Assembly: GCA_964412395.1 (NCBI GenBank)
Contig: CAYPOY010000142.1
Location: 1-11,838, forward strand
Reading direction: 5' to 3'
DNA length: 11,838 nt
DNA from: CAYPOY01 sp964412395
Lineage (GTDB): Bacteria; Chloroflexota; Anaerolineae; B4-G1
Positions 1 to 7,248 of the stretch are shown piece by piece. Made by a program: the position numbers and the translations under genes. How positions within the stretch are numbered: position 1 is the stretch's first letter; each line of letters starts with the position of its first letter. A model generated the notes under the pieces. The model saw only the letters and a program-made list of their open reading frames with translations, was not told the DNA's origin and did not search any database.

Positions 1-95
1 GCCTGCACCGCGGCCACGATGCGAGCGTAGCCCGTGCAACGACAGATGTTGCCGGTCAGCGCGTTGCGGATTTCGTCCTCCGATTGGCCGCTCAA
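1..95 (-). pseudogene. 5'-truncated [2Fe-2S] subunit of an XDH-family hydroxylase (C-terminal relic, continues past left edge)
   Basis: The minus strand encodes SEDEIRNALTGNICRCTGY followed by ARIVAAVQA. This is the second half of the C-terminal [2Fe-2S]-binding helical domain of the small subunit of xanthine dehydrogenase-type enzymes, with the CRC pair and the GY motif. The intact subunit at 9629-10114 has the matching EDDIRVALSGNLCRCTGYAKIV. Nothing else of the family is present upstream: the plant-ferredoxin-like N-terminal domain (CxxxxCxxC...C) and the CGFC half of the second cluster site are missing, and the DNA there is the intact permease in another frame. No credible start codon exists; only a TTG overlaps the permease stop. 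The relic differs from the intact copy in several residues, so it derives from a different paralogue. It is most likely a deletion or recombination remnant; an assembly misjoin is the alternative. Confidence 0.72.
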
Positions 96-1042
96 CCCAT
101 CTCTTTGACATAGGGTTCTCCCAGAGCGGCCGGGCCGGCCTCCCGACCAGACCGGCTAACCAGCACCAGGATAGTGAGAACGTAGGGCAACATCAGCAGG
201 AACTCGTAGGGCACGGCGGCAAACCCCAGCGCCTGAAGCCGGAACTGCAGAGCATCGGCCACGCCGAAGAGCACCGCCCCGGCCAGAGCCAGCGATGGCC
301 GCCAGTCAGCGAAGATCACTAGAGCGATGGCGATCCAGCCCCGGCCGGCAATCATGTTCTCCAGGAACATGTGCATCTGCGCCACCGAGAGAACGCTGCC
401 TCCCAGGCCGGTCAGGGCTGCACCCAGGATGACGCAGGTGTAGCGAATACGCGCCACGTTGATCCCAGAAGTGTCAGCCGCACTGGGGTATTCGCCCACG
501 GCTCGCACCTTGAGCCCCCAGGTGGTGCGGAACAGAGCGGCCCAGGAGAGCACCACCAGGATCACGGCCAGATACACCACGACGTTATGTTTGAACAGGA
601 TCGGGCCGAGGACGGGTATCTGGCTCAGCCCGGGGATGGTCAGTTCGGTCAATCCCTCGACTCGCGGTGGCCGGCTGGAGACGCCGAAAATCTGGCGGTA
701 GAGGAAGGCACTGGCACCCTGGCCCAGGATCACCAGCGAGAGGCTCGTGATGACCTGGTTGGTTCGCAAGGTGACGCTGAAGAAAGCCATGATCAAACCA
801 AACAGCCCACCGGCCAGCAGCCCGGCCACCAGACCCAGCCAGGCGTTCTCTAAAGTGAAAGTTACAGCGAAGCCAGCGAAAGCACCAATGGCCATGATGC
901 CTTCCAGCCCCAGGTTGAGGACGCCAGATCGCTCGGCAAAGATCTCACCCAACACAGCCAACAGCACTGGCACGGCCAGCCGGATGCCGGAGGCAACGAG
1001 AGCGATAAGAAAGCCACTGTTCAGGATCATATCCCAGGACAC
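92..1042 (-). CDS. ABC nucleoside-type importer permease (NupQ/YufQ-like, BPD_transp_2 family)
   Basis: This 316-residue polytopic membrane protein is the second permease of a BMP-type importer. Diagnostic segments are GEIFAERSGVLNLGLEGIM (residues about 32-50), the LRTNQVITSLSLVILGQG stretch (about 92-109), and the cytoplasmic coupling loop VRAVGEYPSAADTSGI. Hydrophobic helices fill most of the rest. The C-terminus PAALGEPYVKEMG looks like a natural family end, so the gene appears complete although a [2Fe-2S] relic abuts its stop. The start is GTG at 1042, only 3 bp after the stop of the upstream permease, with GGGAGA 8 nt upstream; an ATG at 1030 is a weaker alternative. With the partner permease it would form the transmembrane channel for nucleosides or related purines, by homology to Bacillus subtilis NupNOPQ. 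The exact substrate cannot be read from sequence. Confidence 0.93.
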   Translation of the reverse strand: MSWDMILNSGFLIALVASGIRLAVPVLLAVLGEIFAERSGVLNLGLEGIMAIGAFAGFAVTFTLENAWLGLVAGLLAGGLFGLIMAFFSVTLRTNQVITSLSLVILGQGASAFLYRQIFGVSSRPPRVEGLTELTIPGLSQIPVLGPILFKHNVVVYLAVILVVLSWAALFRTTWGLKVRAVGEYPSAADTSGINVARIRYTCVILGAALTGLGGSVLSVAQMHMFLENMIAGRGWIAIALVIFADWRPSLALAGAVLFGVADALQFRLQALGFAAVPYEFLLMLPYVLTILVLVSRSGREAGPAALGEPYVKEMG

Positions 1043-1045
1043 AAT

Positions 1046-2092
1046 TCACTTCTCCCAGTGCCGTGTCAGGTAGTCACTGGCCAGGACGAAGACCACCACC
1101 AGAGCCTGGATGACTTCGGTGAGAGCTACTGGCAACCCCACCACCCGCTGCATTGAATCGGCGCCAATGACCAAAGAAGCGAAAAAGTATGCTGCCAGCA
1201 AGACTCCAACTGGGTTCAACTGCCCCAAAAGAGCAACCACAATGGCGGTATAACCGAACCCTGGCGAGATGCCTGTCATCAACCGGTGGTGGACACCCGA
1301 GACTTCCACCATACCAGCGACCCCGGCTAGCCCACCACTCAGGACCATAGCGATGACGATATGACTCGGCACACTGATACCGGCGTAGCGGGCGGCCTCA
1401 GGGTTGGTCCCTACGACTCGCAAGCGGTACCCCAGAGGCATTTTCCACAGGATCAGATAAACCAGAGGCACACACAGGAGGGCGAGCAGCAAACCTATGT
1501 GCAGCCGGGTGCCAGGGATGAAGGGCAGCGTGGCCGCCGGGCCCAGGGGCGCCGACTGCGGCAGGTAGTACTCTGGGTCCTTCATTGGCGCCCGGACCAA
1601 GTAACTGACGAAGAAAATAGCCACATAGTTCGTCAGTAGGCTGGTGACAATCTCGTTAGTTCCGCGTTTTGCTTTGAGAAAGCCGGGGATGACCGCCCAG
1701 GCGGCCCCAGCCAGCCAGGCTACGACGACCATCGCAGGCAACAGCAACCAGGCTGGCCAGCCGTCAAGTGCCAGTCCCAGCCAACTCGCCGCCAACGCGC
1801 CCATGAAGAACTGGCCCTCCGCACCAATGTTCCACGCTTTGCAGCGGAAGGCCAAAGTCAAGCCCAGGCTGATGAGCAACAACGGCGTGGTGCGCAGGGC
1901 TGCTTGAACCAGCGCGCGGGGACTGCCAACTGCGCCTTTCACCAGAGCCCTGTATGCATCCAGAGGGTTCACCCGGACCACCAGGATCAGGACCACCCCG
2001 AGCGCCAGCGACAGCAACACAGCCAGAGCGGGGATGACAAGATTTTTGAACAAGGCTCTTCGCCATACTGGATGTTGATTCGCTCTCTTCAT
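1046..2092 (-). CDS. ABC nucleoside-type importer permease (NupP/YufP-like, BPD_transp_2 family)
   Basis: This 348-residue inner-membrane permease begins with a basic cytoplasmic segment (MKRANQHPVWRR) and a first helix at about residues 18-39. Family hallmarks are FRCKAWNIGAEGQFFMGA (about 82-99), KRGTNEIVTSLLTNYVA (about 142-158), the coupling loop RVVGTNPEAARYAGI (about 225-239), and repeated Gly/Leu-rich helices up to the C-terminus. The ATG start overlaps the stop of the ATPase gene in a 4-bp ATGA arrangement, so translation is likely coupled. It should pair with the shorter permease just downstream to form the heterodimeric channel of the importer. The length is normal for the family and no interruption is visible. 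The role is known from the family; the substrate class (nucleosides or purines) is inferred from the linked BMP lipoprotein and purine enzymes. Confidence 0.94.
   Translation of the reverse strand: MKRANQHPVWRRALFKNLVIPALAVLLSLALGVVLILVVRVNPLDAYRALVKGAVGSPRALVQAALRTTPLLLISLGLTLAFRCKAWNIGAEGQFFMGALAASWLGLALDGWPAWLLLPAMVVVAWLAGAAWAVIPGFLKAKRGTNEIVTSLLTNYVAIFFVSYLVRAPMKDPEYYLPQSAPLGPAATLPFIPGTRLHIGLLLALLCVPLVYLILWKMPLGYRLRVVGTNPEAARYAGISVPSHIVIAMVLSGGLAGVAGMVEVSGVHHRLMTGISPGFGYTAIVVALLGQLNPVGVLLAAYFFASLVIGADSMQRVVGLPVALTEVIQALVVVFVLASDYLTRHWEK
1051..1056 (-). promoter_or_regulatory. Ribosome-binding site of the downstream permease (decides a GTG start)
   Basis: On the minus strand GGGAGA lies 8 nt before GTG at 1042 and inside the last codons of the preceding permease. 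It supports the GTG over the ATG at 1030, which lacks a well-spaced purine-rich site. Confidence 0.55.
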
Positions 2093-3696
2093 TCGCGCTT
2101 TTGTTGTCCTTGTTGCTTGGAAGATGTTTCCTGATCCCGATCCTCGTTCAACCTCGGCTCCTCACAGGCTGTCCCCGGTGTGGGTAGAGTACAACCGGCC
2201 ATGAGTAGTCCAAGCTCCTCTGTATTGACCTCCGTGGGTTCTACCGGGCCAATGATTTCACCCTCGTATATTACGGCAATGTGATCACTCAGGGAGAGGA
2301 TCTCTTCCAGTTCGGTAGAGATCAACAGCACTGCTGCGCCGTTGTCCCGCTGCTCGATGAGCTTCTGACGCACATACTCGGTCGCCCCGACATCCAGACC
2401 GCGCGTCGGCTGGGCAGCGATGATGACCCTGGGATTTTGGGCCAGTTCCCGGGCCAGCACGAGCTTCTGAGCGTTGCCGCCGGAGAGTTTGCCGGCAGCA
2501 ACATTGGGACCTGGCACGTGCACGTCGTACTCAGCGATGAGACGTCGGGCATGATCCTCGATAGCCTGCTGGTCCAGAAAGCCGGATCGGGTGAAAGGTG
2601 GCTGCTCCACAACTCCCAGAACGGCGTTGTCCGCCACGGTGAGGTCAGCCACTAAACCCATACGGTCGCGATCCGATGGAACGTGGCCCACACCGCAGGC
2701 CTTGATCTGGGCAGACGAAGCGTTGGTCATATCCCGCCCTTCGATAGTGAGGCGTCCCGTGGTGGACGGCCGCAGCCCGGTGAGCACCTCTTCTAACTCG
2801 CGCTGCCCGTTGCCGTCCACGCCAGCAATGCCCAGAATCTCGCCTCTACGCACGGTCAATGACACATTCTTAAGGGCCAGTAGCCCCCGGTCATCGGTGG
2901 CGGACAGTCCTACCACTTCAAGAGCCGCGTGCCCCCGCCTGGGAGGCCCTTTTTCGACCTTCAAGAAAACCTCGCGCCCCACCATCATCCGGGCCAGCTC
3001 GTCTCTGCTCGTGTCCGAGGTGGCGACCGTATCCACGACCTGACCATCCCTTAGCACCGTGATGCGGCTGGCCACGGCGAACACCTCGTTGAGTTTGTGG
3101 GTGATAAAGATGATAGACTTCCCGGCCGCCGCCAGCAGCCGAAACACGGTGGTGAACAGGGATTCGGTTTCCTGAGGGGTCAGGACTGCGGTTGGCTCAT
3201 CCAGGATCAAGAGGTCCGCACCCCGATACAGCGCCTTCAGGATCTCCACCCGCTGTTGTTCGCCGACCGAGAGCTCCCAGATCCGAAGGTGCGGGTCCAC
3301 CTTGAGCCCAAAACGTTCTGAGTATTCGTTGATGCGTTCGGCGAGCCTGCGGGGATTCTCGAGGAAAGGCTCACGGCTGGACCGCATCCCCAGGACGATG
3401 TTCTCCGCCACGGTGAAGGGGGGCACCAGTTGGAAGTGCTGGTGGACCATCCCCAGCCCAAGGGCGATGGCGTCATGGGGCGAGCGGATGTCGGTCTTCC
3501 GGCCCCGCATGAGGACTTCGCCCTCGTCCGGCTGATAGAAACCGAAGAGGATGTTCATCAGGGTTGTCTTGCCAGCCCCGTTCTCCCCCAGCAGGGCGTG
3601 GATCTCGCCCTCTTCCACGCTGAAGTCAATGTGGTCGTTGGCCAACACGCCGGGGAAGCGCTTGGTGATACCTCGCATTTCGACTATAGCCGACAC
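2089..3696 (-). CDS. ABC importer ATP-binding protein with two nucleotide-binding domains (NupO/YufO-like)
   Basis: The chosen 535-residue protein starts at GTG 3696 and carries two ABC ATPase domains in one chain, as in RbsA/MglA/NupO. Domain 1 has Walker A GENGAGKTT (about residues 37-45), signature LSVGEQ (142-147) and Walker B LLILDEP (162-168), followed by an H-loop in FITHKLNE. Domain 2 has a degenerate Walker A, GVDGNGQ (292-298, no Lys), signature LSGGNAQ (404-410) and degenerate Walker B AAQPTRGLD (427-435). This asymmetry is usual in the family and suggests one catalytic and one weak site. The last roughly 37 residues are a charged, Gln/Glu/Lys-rich tail not typical of the core fold. 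GTG is preferred because GGGAGG lies 5 nt upstream and the frame before it overlaps the deaminase gene. The gene begins 16 nt after the deaminase stop and overlaps the next permease by ATGA. Confidence 0.94.
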   Translation of the reverse strand: MSAIVEMRGITKRFPGVLANDHIDFSVEEGEIHALLGENGAGKTTLMNILFGFYQPDEGEVLMRGRKTDIRSPHDAIALGLGMVHQHFQLVPPFTVAENIVLGMRSSREPFLENPRRLAERINEYSERFGLKVDPHLRIWELSVGEQQRVEILKALYRGADLLILDEPTAVLTPQETESLFTTVFRLLAAAGKSIIFITHKLNEVFAVASRITVLRDGQVVDTVATSDTSRDELARMMVGREVFLKVEKGPPRRGHAALEVVGLSATDDRGLLALKNVSLTVRRGEILGIAGVDGNGQRELEEVLTGLRPSTTGRLTIEGRDMTNASSAQIKACGVGHVPSDRDRMGLVADLTVADNAVLGVVEQPPFTRSGFLDQQAIEDHARRLIAEYDVHVPGPNVAAGKLSGGNAQKLVLARELAQNPRVIIAAQPTRGLDVGATEYVRQKLIEQRDNGAAVLLISTELEEILSLSDHIAVIYEGEIIGPVEPTEVNTEELGLLMAGCTLPTPGTACEEPRLNEDRDQETSSKQQGQQKRE

Positions 3697-3701
3697 GGAT
3701 G

Positions 3702-3707
3702 CCTCCC
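3702..3707 (-). promoter_or_regulatory. Ribosome-binding site of the ABC ATPase gene
   Basis: GGGAGG on the minus strand sits 5 nt upstream of GTG 3696, in the 16-nt space after the deaminase stop (3713-3715). It fixes the start and argues against the longer in-frame extension into the deaminase gene. Confidence 0.6.
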
Positions 3708-3712
3708 TGGGC

Positions 3713-5134
3713 TCACTCCCCAATCCGACGCCAGACTCGACCCGAGAAGCGACGTCCGAAACGTTCCTCGGTCCGGGCGACCATCTCAGCAGCCAGGTGG
3801 TTCTGGTGGGCAATCAGCGCTGGTAGGTCAGCGGTGAGAAGTTGACCATCTCGAACCACCAACCGGCCGTTGATGACCGAGAAGCTCACTTGAGTGGGAG
3901 CGCAAAAAACCAGGGCTGCCACAGGGTCATGCAGGGCCCCGGCGTAACTTAACTGGTGCAGGTCAAAGCCCACGAAATCGGCAGACATACCCGGGCGTAA
4001 TGCTCCGACATCATCCCTTCGCAGAAGCCGGGCACCCTGCAGCGTGGCCATTTCCAGCGCCTGGGTGGCCGACATAGCCGCCGCTCCGTGTTTCACCCGC
4101 TGCAACAGCATGGCCATGCGCACCTCGGCCAGCATGTGAGAGGCGTCGTTGCTGGCGCTACCGTCCACCCCCAGGCCCACAGTCACCCCCTGAGCCAGCA
4201 TCTCCCGCACTGGGGCGATGCCTGAGCCAAGGCGCATGTTGGAACTGGGACAGTGTGCTACAGCCGTGCCTGTGCGCGCCAGGAGAGCAATCTCCTCAGC
4301 GTTCAGGTGCACACCATGGGCATACCACACTCCTGATCCTATCCATCCCAGATCAGCGGCGTATTGAACCGGCCGCTGGCCATAGCGCTCCAAGCAGTAG
4401 GCCTCTTCGTCTCTGGTCTCAGCCAGGTGGGTATGCAGTCCCACCCCGTACCGTCGGGCCATCTCGGCGCTCTCCCGCATCAGGCGGGGGCTGACCGAGA
4501 AGGGCGAGCAGGGTGCCAACTCGATGCGGACCATCGCCCCCGGCTCTGGATCGTGGTAAGTTTCTACCAGCCGCTGGCAATCGGCCAGCACATCGTCCTC
4601 GTCCTCGACGATGTCATCGGGCGGCAGGCCGCCTTGCGACTGTCCGACCGAGAAGCTACCCCGGCTAAGGTGAAAACGGATGCCTAGCCTGCGGGCGGCG
4701 GTGATCTCAGTGTCAAAGGAAGTGTCGTTCACACTCAGGTAGAAGTGATCCTCGGTCGTGGTGCACCCCGAAAGTATGAGCTCCGCAAGACCGACCAGGG
4801 AACTGACGTAGACCATCTCGTCGGTCAGACTGCCCATCAGCAGGTAAAGTTCCTTGAGCCAGGGGAAGAGTTCAGCGTCTTGGATGGTCGGCACGGCCCG
4901 TAGCAGTGTCTGGAAGAGGTGGTGGTGAGTATTGATCAGGCCGGGCAGCACGATGTGGCCGCTGGCGTCCAGGACCTCTTCTGCCGTGGGAACAGTCTCT
5001 CCAGCATCGCCCAACGCGGCAACGGTGTTGTCCCTGATGAGAAGCCAGCCATCACCAATGACGCGCCGCTCCTCGTCCATAGTGATCAACCAATCAATGT
5101 TCTTGATCAGCAGCGAAGATATGTTTTCACTCAC
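3713..5134 (-). CDS. 8-oxoguanine deaminase-type amidohydrolase (ATZ/TRZ-like, COG0402)
   Basis: This 473-residue cytosolic metal-dependent hydrolase probably converts 8-oxoguanine to urate plus ammonia. The characterised family (Pseudomonas Pa0142 type) also accepts some other aminopurines or isocytosine. Metal ligands visible with the chosen start are the HxH of NTHHHLF (H70, H72), H234/H236 and E239 in LHTHLAE, H273 in YAHG, and D324 in GVDGSASND. Segments SGCTTTEDHFYL, RGSFSVGQSQGGLPPDD, LAPCSPFSVSP and AHCPSSNMRLGSGIAPVR closely recall 8-oxoguanine deaminases rather than guanine deaminase or TRZ enzymes. GTG 5134 is chosen because GGGAAGG lies 6 nt upstream and VSENISSLLIKN matches a natural N-terminus. 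A longer frame from GTG 5224 would translate a palindromic repeat and looks artefactual. The gene lies between the binding lipoprotein and the ATPase, so it is co-transcribed with the importer. Its specificity is inferred from motifs only. Confidence 0.88.
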   Translation of the reverse strand: MSENISSLLIKNIDWLITMDEERRVIGDGWLLIRDNTVAALGDAGETVPTAEEVLDASGHIVLPGLINTHHHLFQTLLRAVPTIQDAELFPWLKELYLLMGSLTDEMVYVSSLVGLAELILSGCTTTEDHFYLSVNDTSFDTEITAARRLGIRFHLSRGSFSVGQSQGGLPPDDIVEDEDDVLADCQRLVETYHDPEPGAMVRIELAPCSPFSVSPRLMRESAEMARRYGVGLHTHLAETRDEEAYCLERYGQRPVQYAADLGWIGSGVWYAHGVHLNAEEIALLARTGTAVAHCPSSNMRLGSGIAPVREMLAQGVTVGLGVDGSASNDASHMLAEVRMAMLLQRVKHGAAAMSATQALEMATLQGARLLRRDDVGALRPGMSADFVGFDLHQLSYAGALHDPVAALVFCAPTQVSFSVINGRLVVRDGQLLTADLPALIAHQNHLAAEMVARTEERFGRRFSGRVWRRIGE

Positions 5135-5140
5135 GATCAA

Positions 5141-5147
5141 CCTTCCC
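5141..5147 (-). promoter_or_regulatory. Ribosome-binding site of the deaminase, abutting a hairpin
   Basis: GGGAAGG on the minus strand lies 6 nt before GTG 5134 and only one nucleotide after the 32-bp palindrome at 5149-5180. The hairpin could therefore affect ribosome access. Confidence 0.55.
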
Positions 5148-5148
5148 A

Positions 5149-5180
5149 GACCCTTCGGGTTTCGGAAAACCCGAAGGGTC
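5149..5180. repeat. 32-bp palindromic element, copy 1 (14-bp perfect arms, 4-nt loop)
   Basis: The arms GACCCTTCGGGTTT and AAACCCGAAGGGTC are exact reverse complements around a 4-nt loop. An identical 32-bp element occurs in the opposite orientation at 11739-11770. This copy occupies the 86-nt space between the lipoprotein stop (5221) and the deaminase start (5134). In the mRNA it would form a stable intercistronic hairpin. No U-tract follows, so it is not a standard intrinsic terminator. It resembles REP-type or miniature mobile palindromes in behaviour, but I cannot assign it to a named family. Confidence 0.88.
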
Positions 5181-5220
5181 TTGGGTTCTACCGATCTCAT
5201 CAGTCGGTGATGTTGGAGGC

Positions 5221-7221
5221 TCACTGAGCCTCTGGGACGTAGGGCACCTCGAACTCGCCACTGCGGATGGCCTGTTCCACCGCAGCCATCTCATCCAGCG
5301 CCTCCTTGGGGATCTTGTCCTCGAAGGCGGGGTTGATGGTGATCTTGAAGCCGTCCTTGGCCACGCCGAAGCTGTAGAACTGGCCGGGCTGGAAGGTTCC
5401 TGCCTCGGTGTCCTTGACCATCTGCGTCACCAGGGAGTACAGGTCCCACACCAGGCTGACAGCCACGGTGTCCGGCGCGATCTCGGTCATGTCACCGACG
5501 TAGCCGGTGGCGAGGACGCCTTTCTCCCTGGCTGCTTCGATGGCACCCAGAGTCGGGCCTTCGCCGCAGGCGATGGCGAAGTCAGCGCCAGCCTCCACCT
5601 GCGCCAGCGCGGCCTCCTTGGCCTTGGCCACATCACCCCAATCACCTACGTAGGAACTGAGTAGTTCCGCATCGGGGTTCATCCTTTGGGCACCAAGCTT
5701 GAAGGCCTCGGCCATAGAGTGGCAGACCGGGATGTCGAAGCCGCCCAGGCTGTTCAGGATCCCGGACTCGGACATGGAGCCTGCCAGGATGCCGATGAGA
5801 TAGGATGCCTGGTAGAAAGGCTGGTCGTAGTCGGCTACGTTCTGGGCCGTCTTGTTGATGCCACCAGCCCAGGCGAAGTTGACGTCGGGGTAGTCGGGAG
5901 CCACGCGGAACACAGCGTCGCCAAAGCTGAAACTGTGGGCGATGATCATGTTGTAGCCCTCGTCGGCGTACTCCCGCAGAACACGCTCCACATCGGCATC
6001 CGACACCTGCTCCGAGTAAGCTGTCTCGATGCTCAGATCCTCCCCGACCTCCTTGACCGCCCTGTACATCTGGGCGTTCCACGACACATCGGTGATCTCG
6101 CCGATCAGCACCAATGCCAAACGAACTTCCGTCTTAGTCGGGGGCACCGCCTCAGCCTCGCCCTCTGGGACGTAAGGCACCTCGAACTCGCCACTGCGGA
6201 TGGCCTGTTCCACCGCAGCCATCTCGTCCAGTGCCTCCTTGGGGATCCTATCCTCGAAGGCGGGGTTGATGGCGATCTTGAAGCCATCCTTGGCCACGCC
6301 GAAGCTGTAGAACTGGCCAGGCTGGAAGGTTCCTGCCTCGGTGTCCTTGACCATCTGCGTCACCAGGGAGTACAGGTCCCACACCAGGCTGACAGCCACG
6401 GTGTCCGGCGCGATCTCGGTCATGTCACCGACGTAGCCGGTGGCGAGGACGCCTTTCTCCCTGGCTGCTTCGATGGCACCCAGAGTCGGGCCTTCGCCGC
6501 AGGCGATGGCGAAGTCAGCGCCAGCCTCCACCTGCGCCAGCGCGGCCTCCTTGGCCTTGGCCACATCACCCCAATCACCTACGTAGGAACTGAGTAGTTC
6601 CGCATCGGGGTTCATCCTTTGGGCACCAAGCTTGAAGGCCTCGGCCATAGAGTGGCAGACCGGGATGTCGAAGCCGCCCAGGCTGTTCAGGATCCCGGAC
6701 TCGGACATGGAGCCTGCCAGGATGCCGATGAGATAGGATGCCTGGTAGAAAGGCTGGTCGTAGTCGGCTACGTTCTGGGCCGTCTTGTTGATGCCACCAG
6801 CCCAGGCGAAGTTGACGTCGGGGTAGTCGGGAGCCACGCGGAACACAGCGTCGCCAAAGCTGAAACTGTGGGCGATGATCATGTTGTAGCCCTCGTCGGC
6901 GTACTCCCGCAGAACCCGCTCTACATCGGCATCCGACACTTGCTCTGAGTAAGCTGTCTCGATGCCCAGATCCTCCCCGACCTCCTTGACCGCCCTGTAC
7001 ATCTGGGCGTTCCACGACAAGTCGGTGATTTCCCCGATTAACACCAGTGCCAAACGGACTTCTTTCCCCTCAGCCGGCGGTGCAGTAGTAGGTGCAGTGG
7101 TAGGCGCAGTTGTCGGCGCCGGAGTCGGTGTCGGACCGCAGCCTGATGCGATCAGGCCGAGCACAAGGCTCAACGAGCTTACAACTACAATCGCTCTAAA
7201 TCTGCTATGCTTACCATTCAT
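5221..7221 (-). CDS. Tandem double-domain BMP-family (PnrA/NupN-like) substrate-binding lipoprotein
   Basis: This 666-residue secreted lipoprotein is about twice the usual family length. A signal peptide with basic N-terminus (MNGKHSRFR), hydrophobic core and lipobox-like ASGC (Cys28) is followed by a Thr/Pro/Ala-rich linker (about residues 29-52). Two BMP domains follow, at about 54-354 and 365-663, joined by a short GEAEAVPPTKT linker. Each repeats the family pattern: TD-SWNAQMYRA, IIAHSFSFGDAVF, PDVNFAWAGG, ASYLIGILAGSMSESG, IACGEGPTLGAIEAA, GYVGDMTEIAPD, WDLYSLVTQMV. The domains differ by only about four residues. The protein should capture purine nucleosides or bases outside the membrane and deliver them to the permeases encoded downstream. 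ATG 7221 is chosen because AGGAGG lies 8 nt upstream and it directly begins a signal peptide; an ATG at 7257 would add 12 polar residues. It probably has its own promoter, because about 190 bp of non-coding DNA precedes it. Confidence 0.93.
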   Translation of the reverse strand: MNGKHSRFRAIVVVSSLSLVLGLIASGCGPTPTPAPTTAPTTAPTTAPPAEGKEVRLALVLIGEITDLSWNAQMYRAVKEVGEDLGIETAYSEQVSDADVERVLREYADEGYNMIIAHSFSFGDAVFRVAPDYPDVNFAWAGGINKTAQNVADYDQPFYQASYLIGILAGSMSESGILNSLGGFDIPVCHSMAEAFKLGAQRMNPDAELLSSYVGDWGDVAKAKEAALAQVEAGADFAIACGEGPTLGAIEAAREKGVLATGYVGDMTEIAPDTVAVSLVWDLYSLVTQMVKDTEAGTFQPGQFYSFGVAKDGFKIAINPAFEDRIPKEALDEMAAVEQAIRSGEFEVPYVPEGEAEAVPPTKTEVRLALVLIGEITDVSWNAQMYRAVKEVGEDLSIETAYSEQVSDADVERVLREYADEGYNMIIAHSFSFGDAVFRVAPDYPDVNFAWAGGINKTAQNVADYDQPFYQASYLIGILAGSMSESGILNSLGGFDIPVCHSMAEAFKLGAQRMNPDAELLSSYVGDWGDVAKAKEAALAQVEAGADFAIACGEGPTLGAIEAAREKGVLATGYVGDMTEIAPDTVAVSLVWDLYSLVTQMVKDTEAGTFQPGQFYSFGVAKDGFKITINPAFEDKIPKEALDEMAAVEQAIRSGEFEVPYVPEAQ
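5229..6133 (-). repeat. Intragenic tandem duplication, copy encoding BMP domain 2
   Basis: This block aligns without gaps to 6162-7066 at an offset of exactly 933 bp (311 codons). By eye there are 23 mismatches: 8 in 5229-5386 and 15 in 5983-6133, with none in 5387-5982. Confidence 0.95.
6162..7066 (-). repeat. Intragenic tandem duplication, copy encoding BMP domain 1
   Basis: This is the partner of 5229-6133 at +933 bp. The 596-bp core 6320-6915 is identical to 5387-5982. The flanks differ at about 5% and 10%, mostly by synonymous changes. The resulting proteins differ at L/V and G/S near the start of the domain and at A/T and R/K near its end. Confidence 0.95.
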
Positions 7222-7229
7222 GGCTTTTT

Positions 7230-7235
7230 CCTCCT
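7230..7235 (-). promoter_or_regulatory. Strong Shine-Dalgarno of the binding lipoprotein
   Basis: A consensus AGGAGG lies 8 nt upstream of ATG 7221. It is the best ribosome-binding site in the window, in line with the high expression usually needed for a binding protein, and it fixes the start. Confidence 0.8.
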
Positions 7236-7248
7236 GACTTGCTTGTTC

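Noticed and set aside
3697..3813. Extended N-terminus for the ATPase, overlapping the end of the deaminase
   Set aside because: The extra 39 residues resemble no ABC protein, while GTG 3696 has GGGAGG 5 nt upstream and is followed directly by the first ABC strand.
5149..5180. Intrinsic terminator between the lipoprotein and deaminase genes
   Set aside because: The stem is strong, but no run of T follows on either strand, and the identical element occurs inside a coding sequence, so a dedicated terminator role is unlikely.
5135..5224. Longer deaminase start at GTG 5224 overlapping the lipoprotein stop (GTGA)
   Set aside because: It would translate the palindromic repeat into a basic extension with no family match. 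GTG 5134 has a well-spaced GGGAAGG and a typical N-terminus.
5686..6948. Repeated plus-strand open frames with near-identical products (303 and 109 codons)
   Set aside because: They are mirror images of the duplicated BMP domain. The repetition comes from the sense-strand duplication and does not show a real gene pair.
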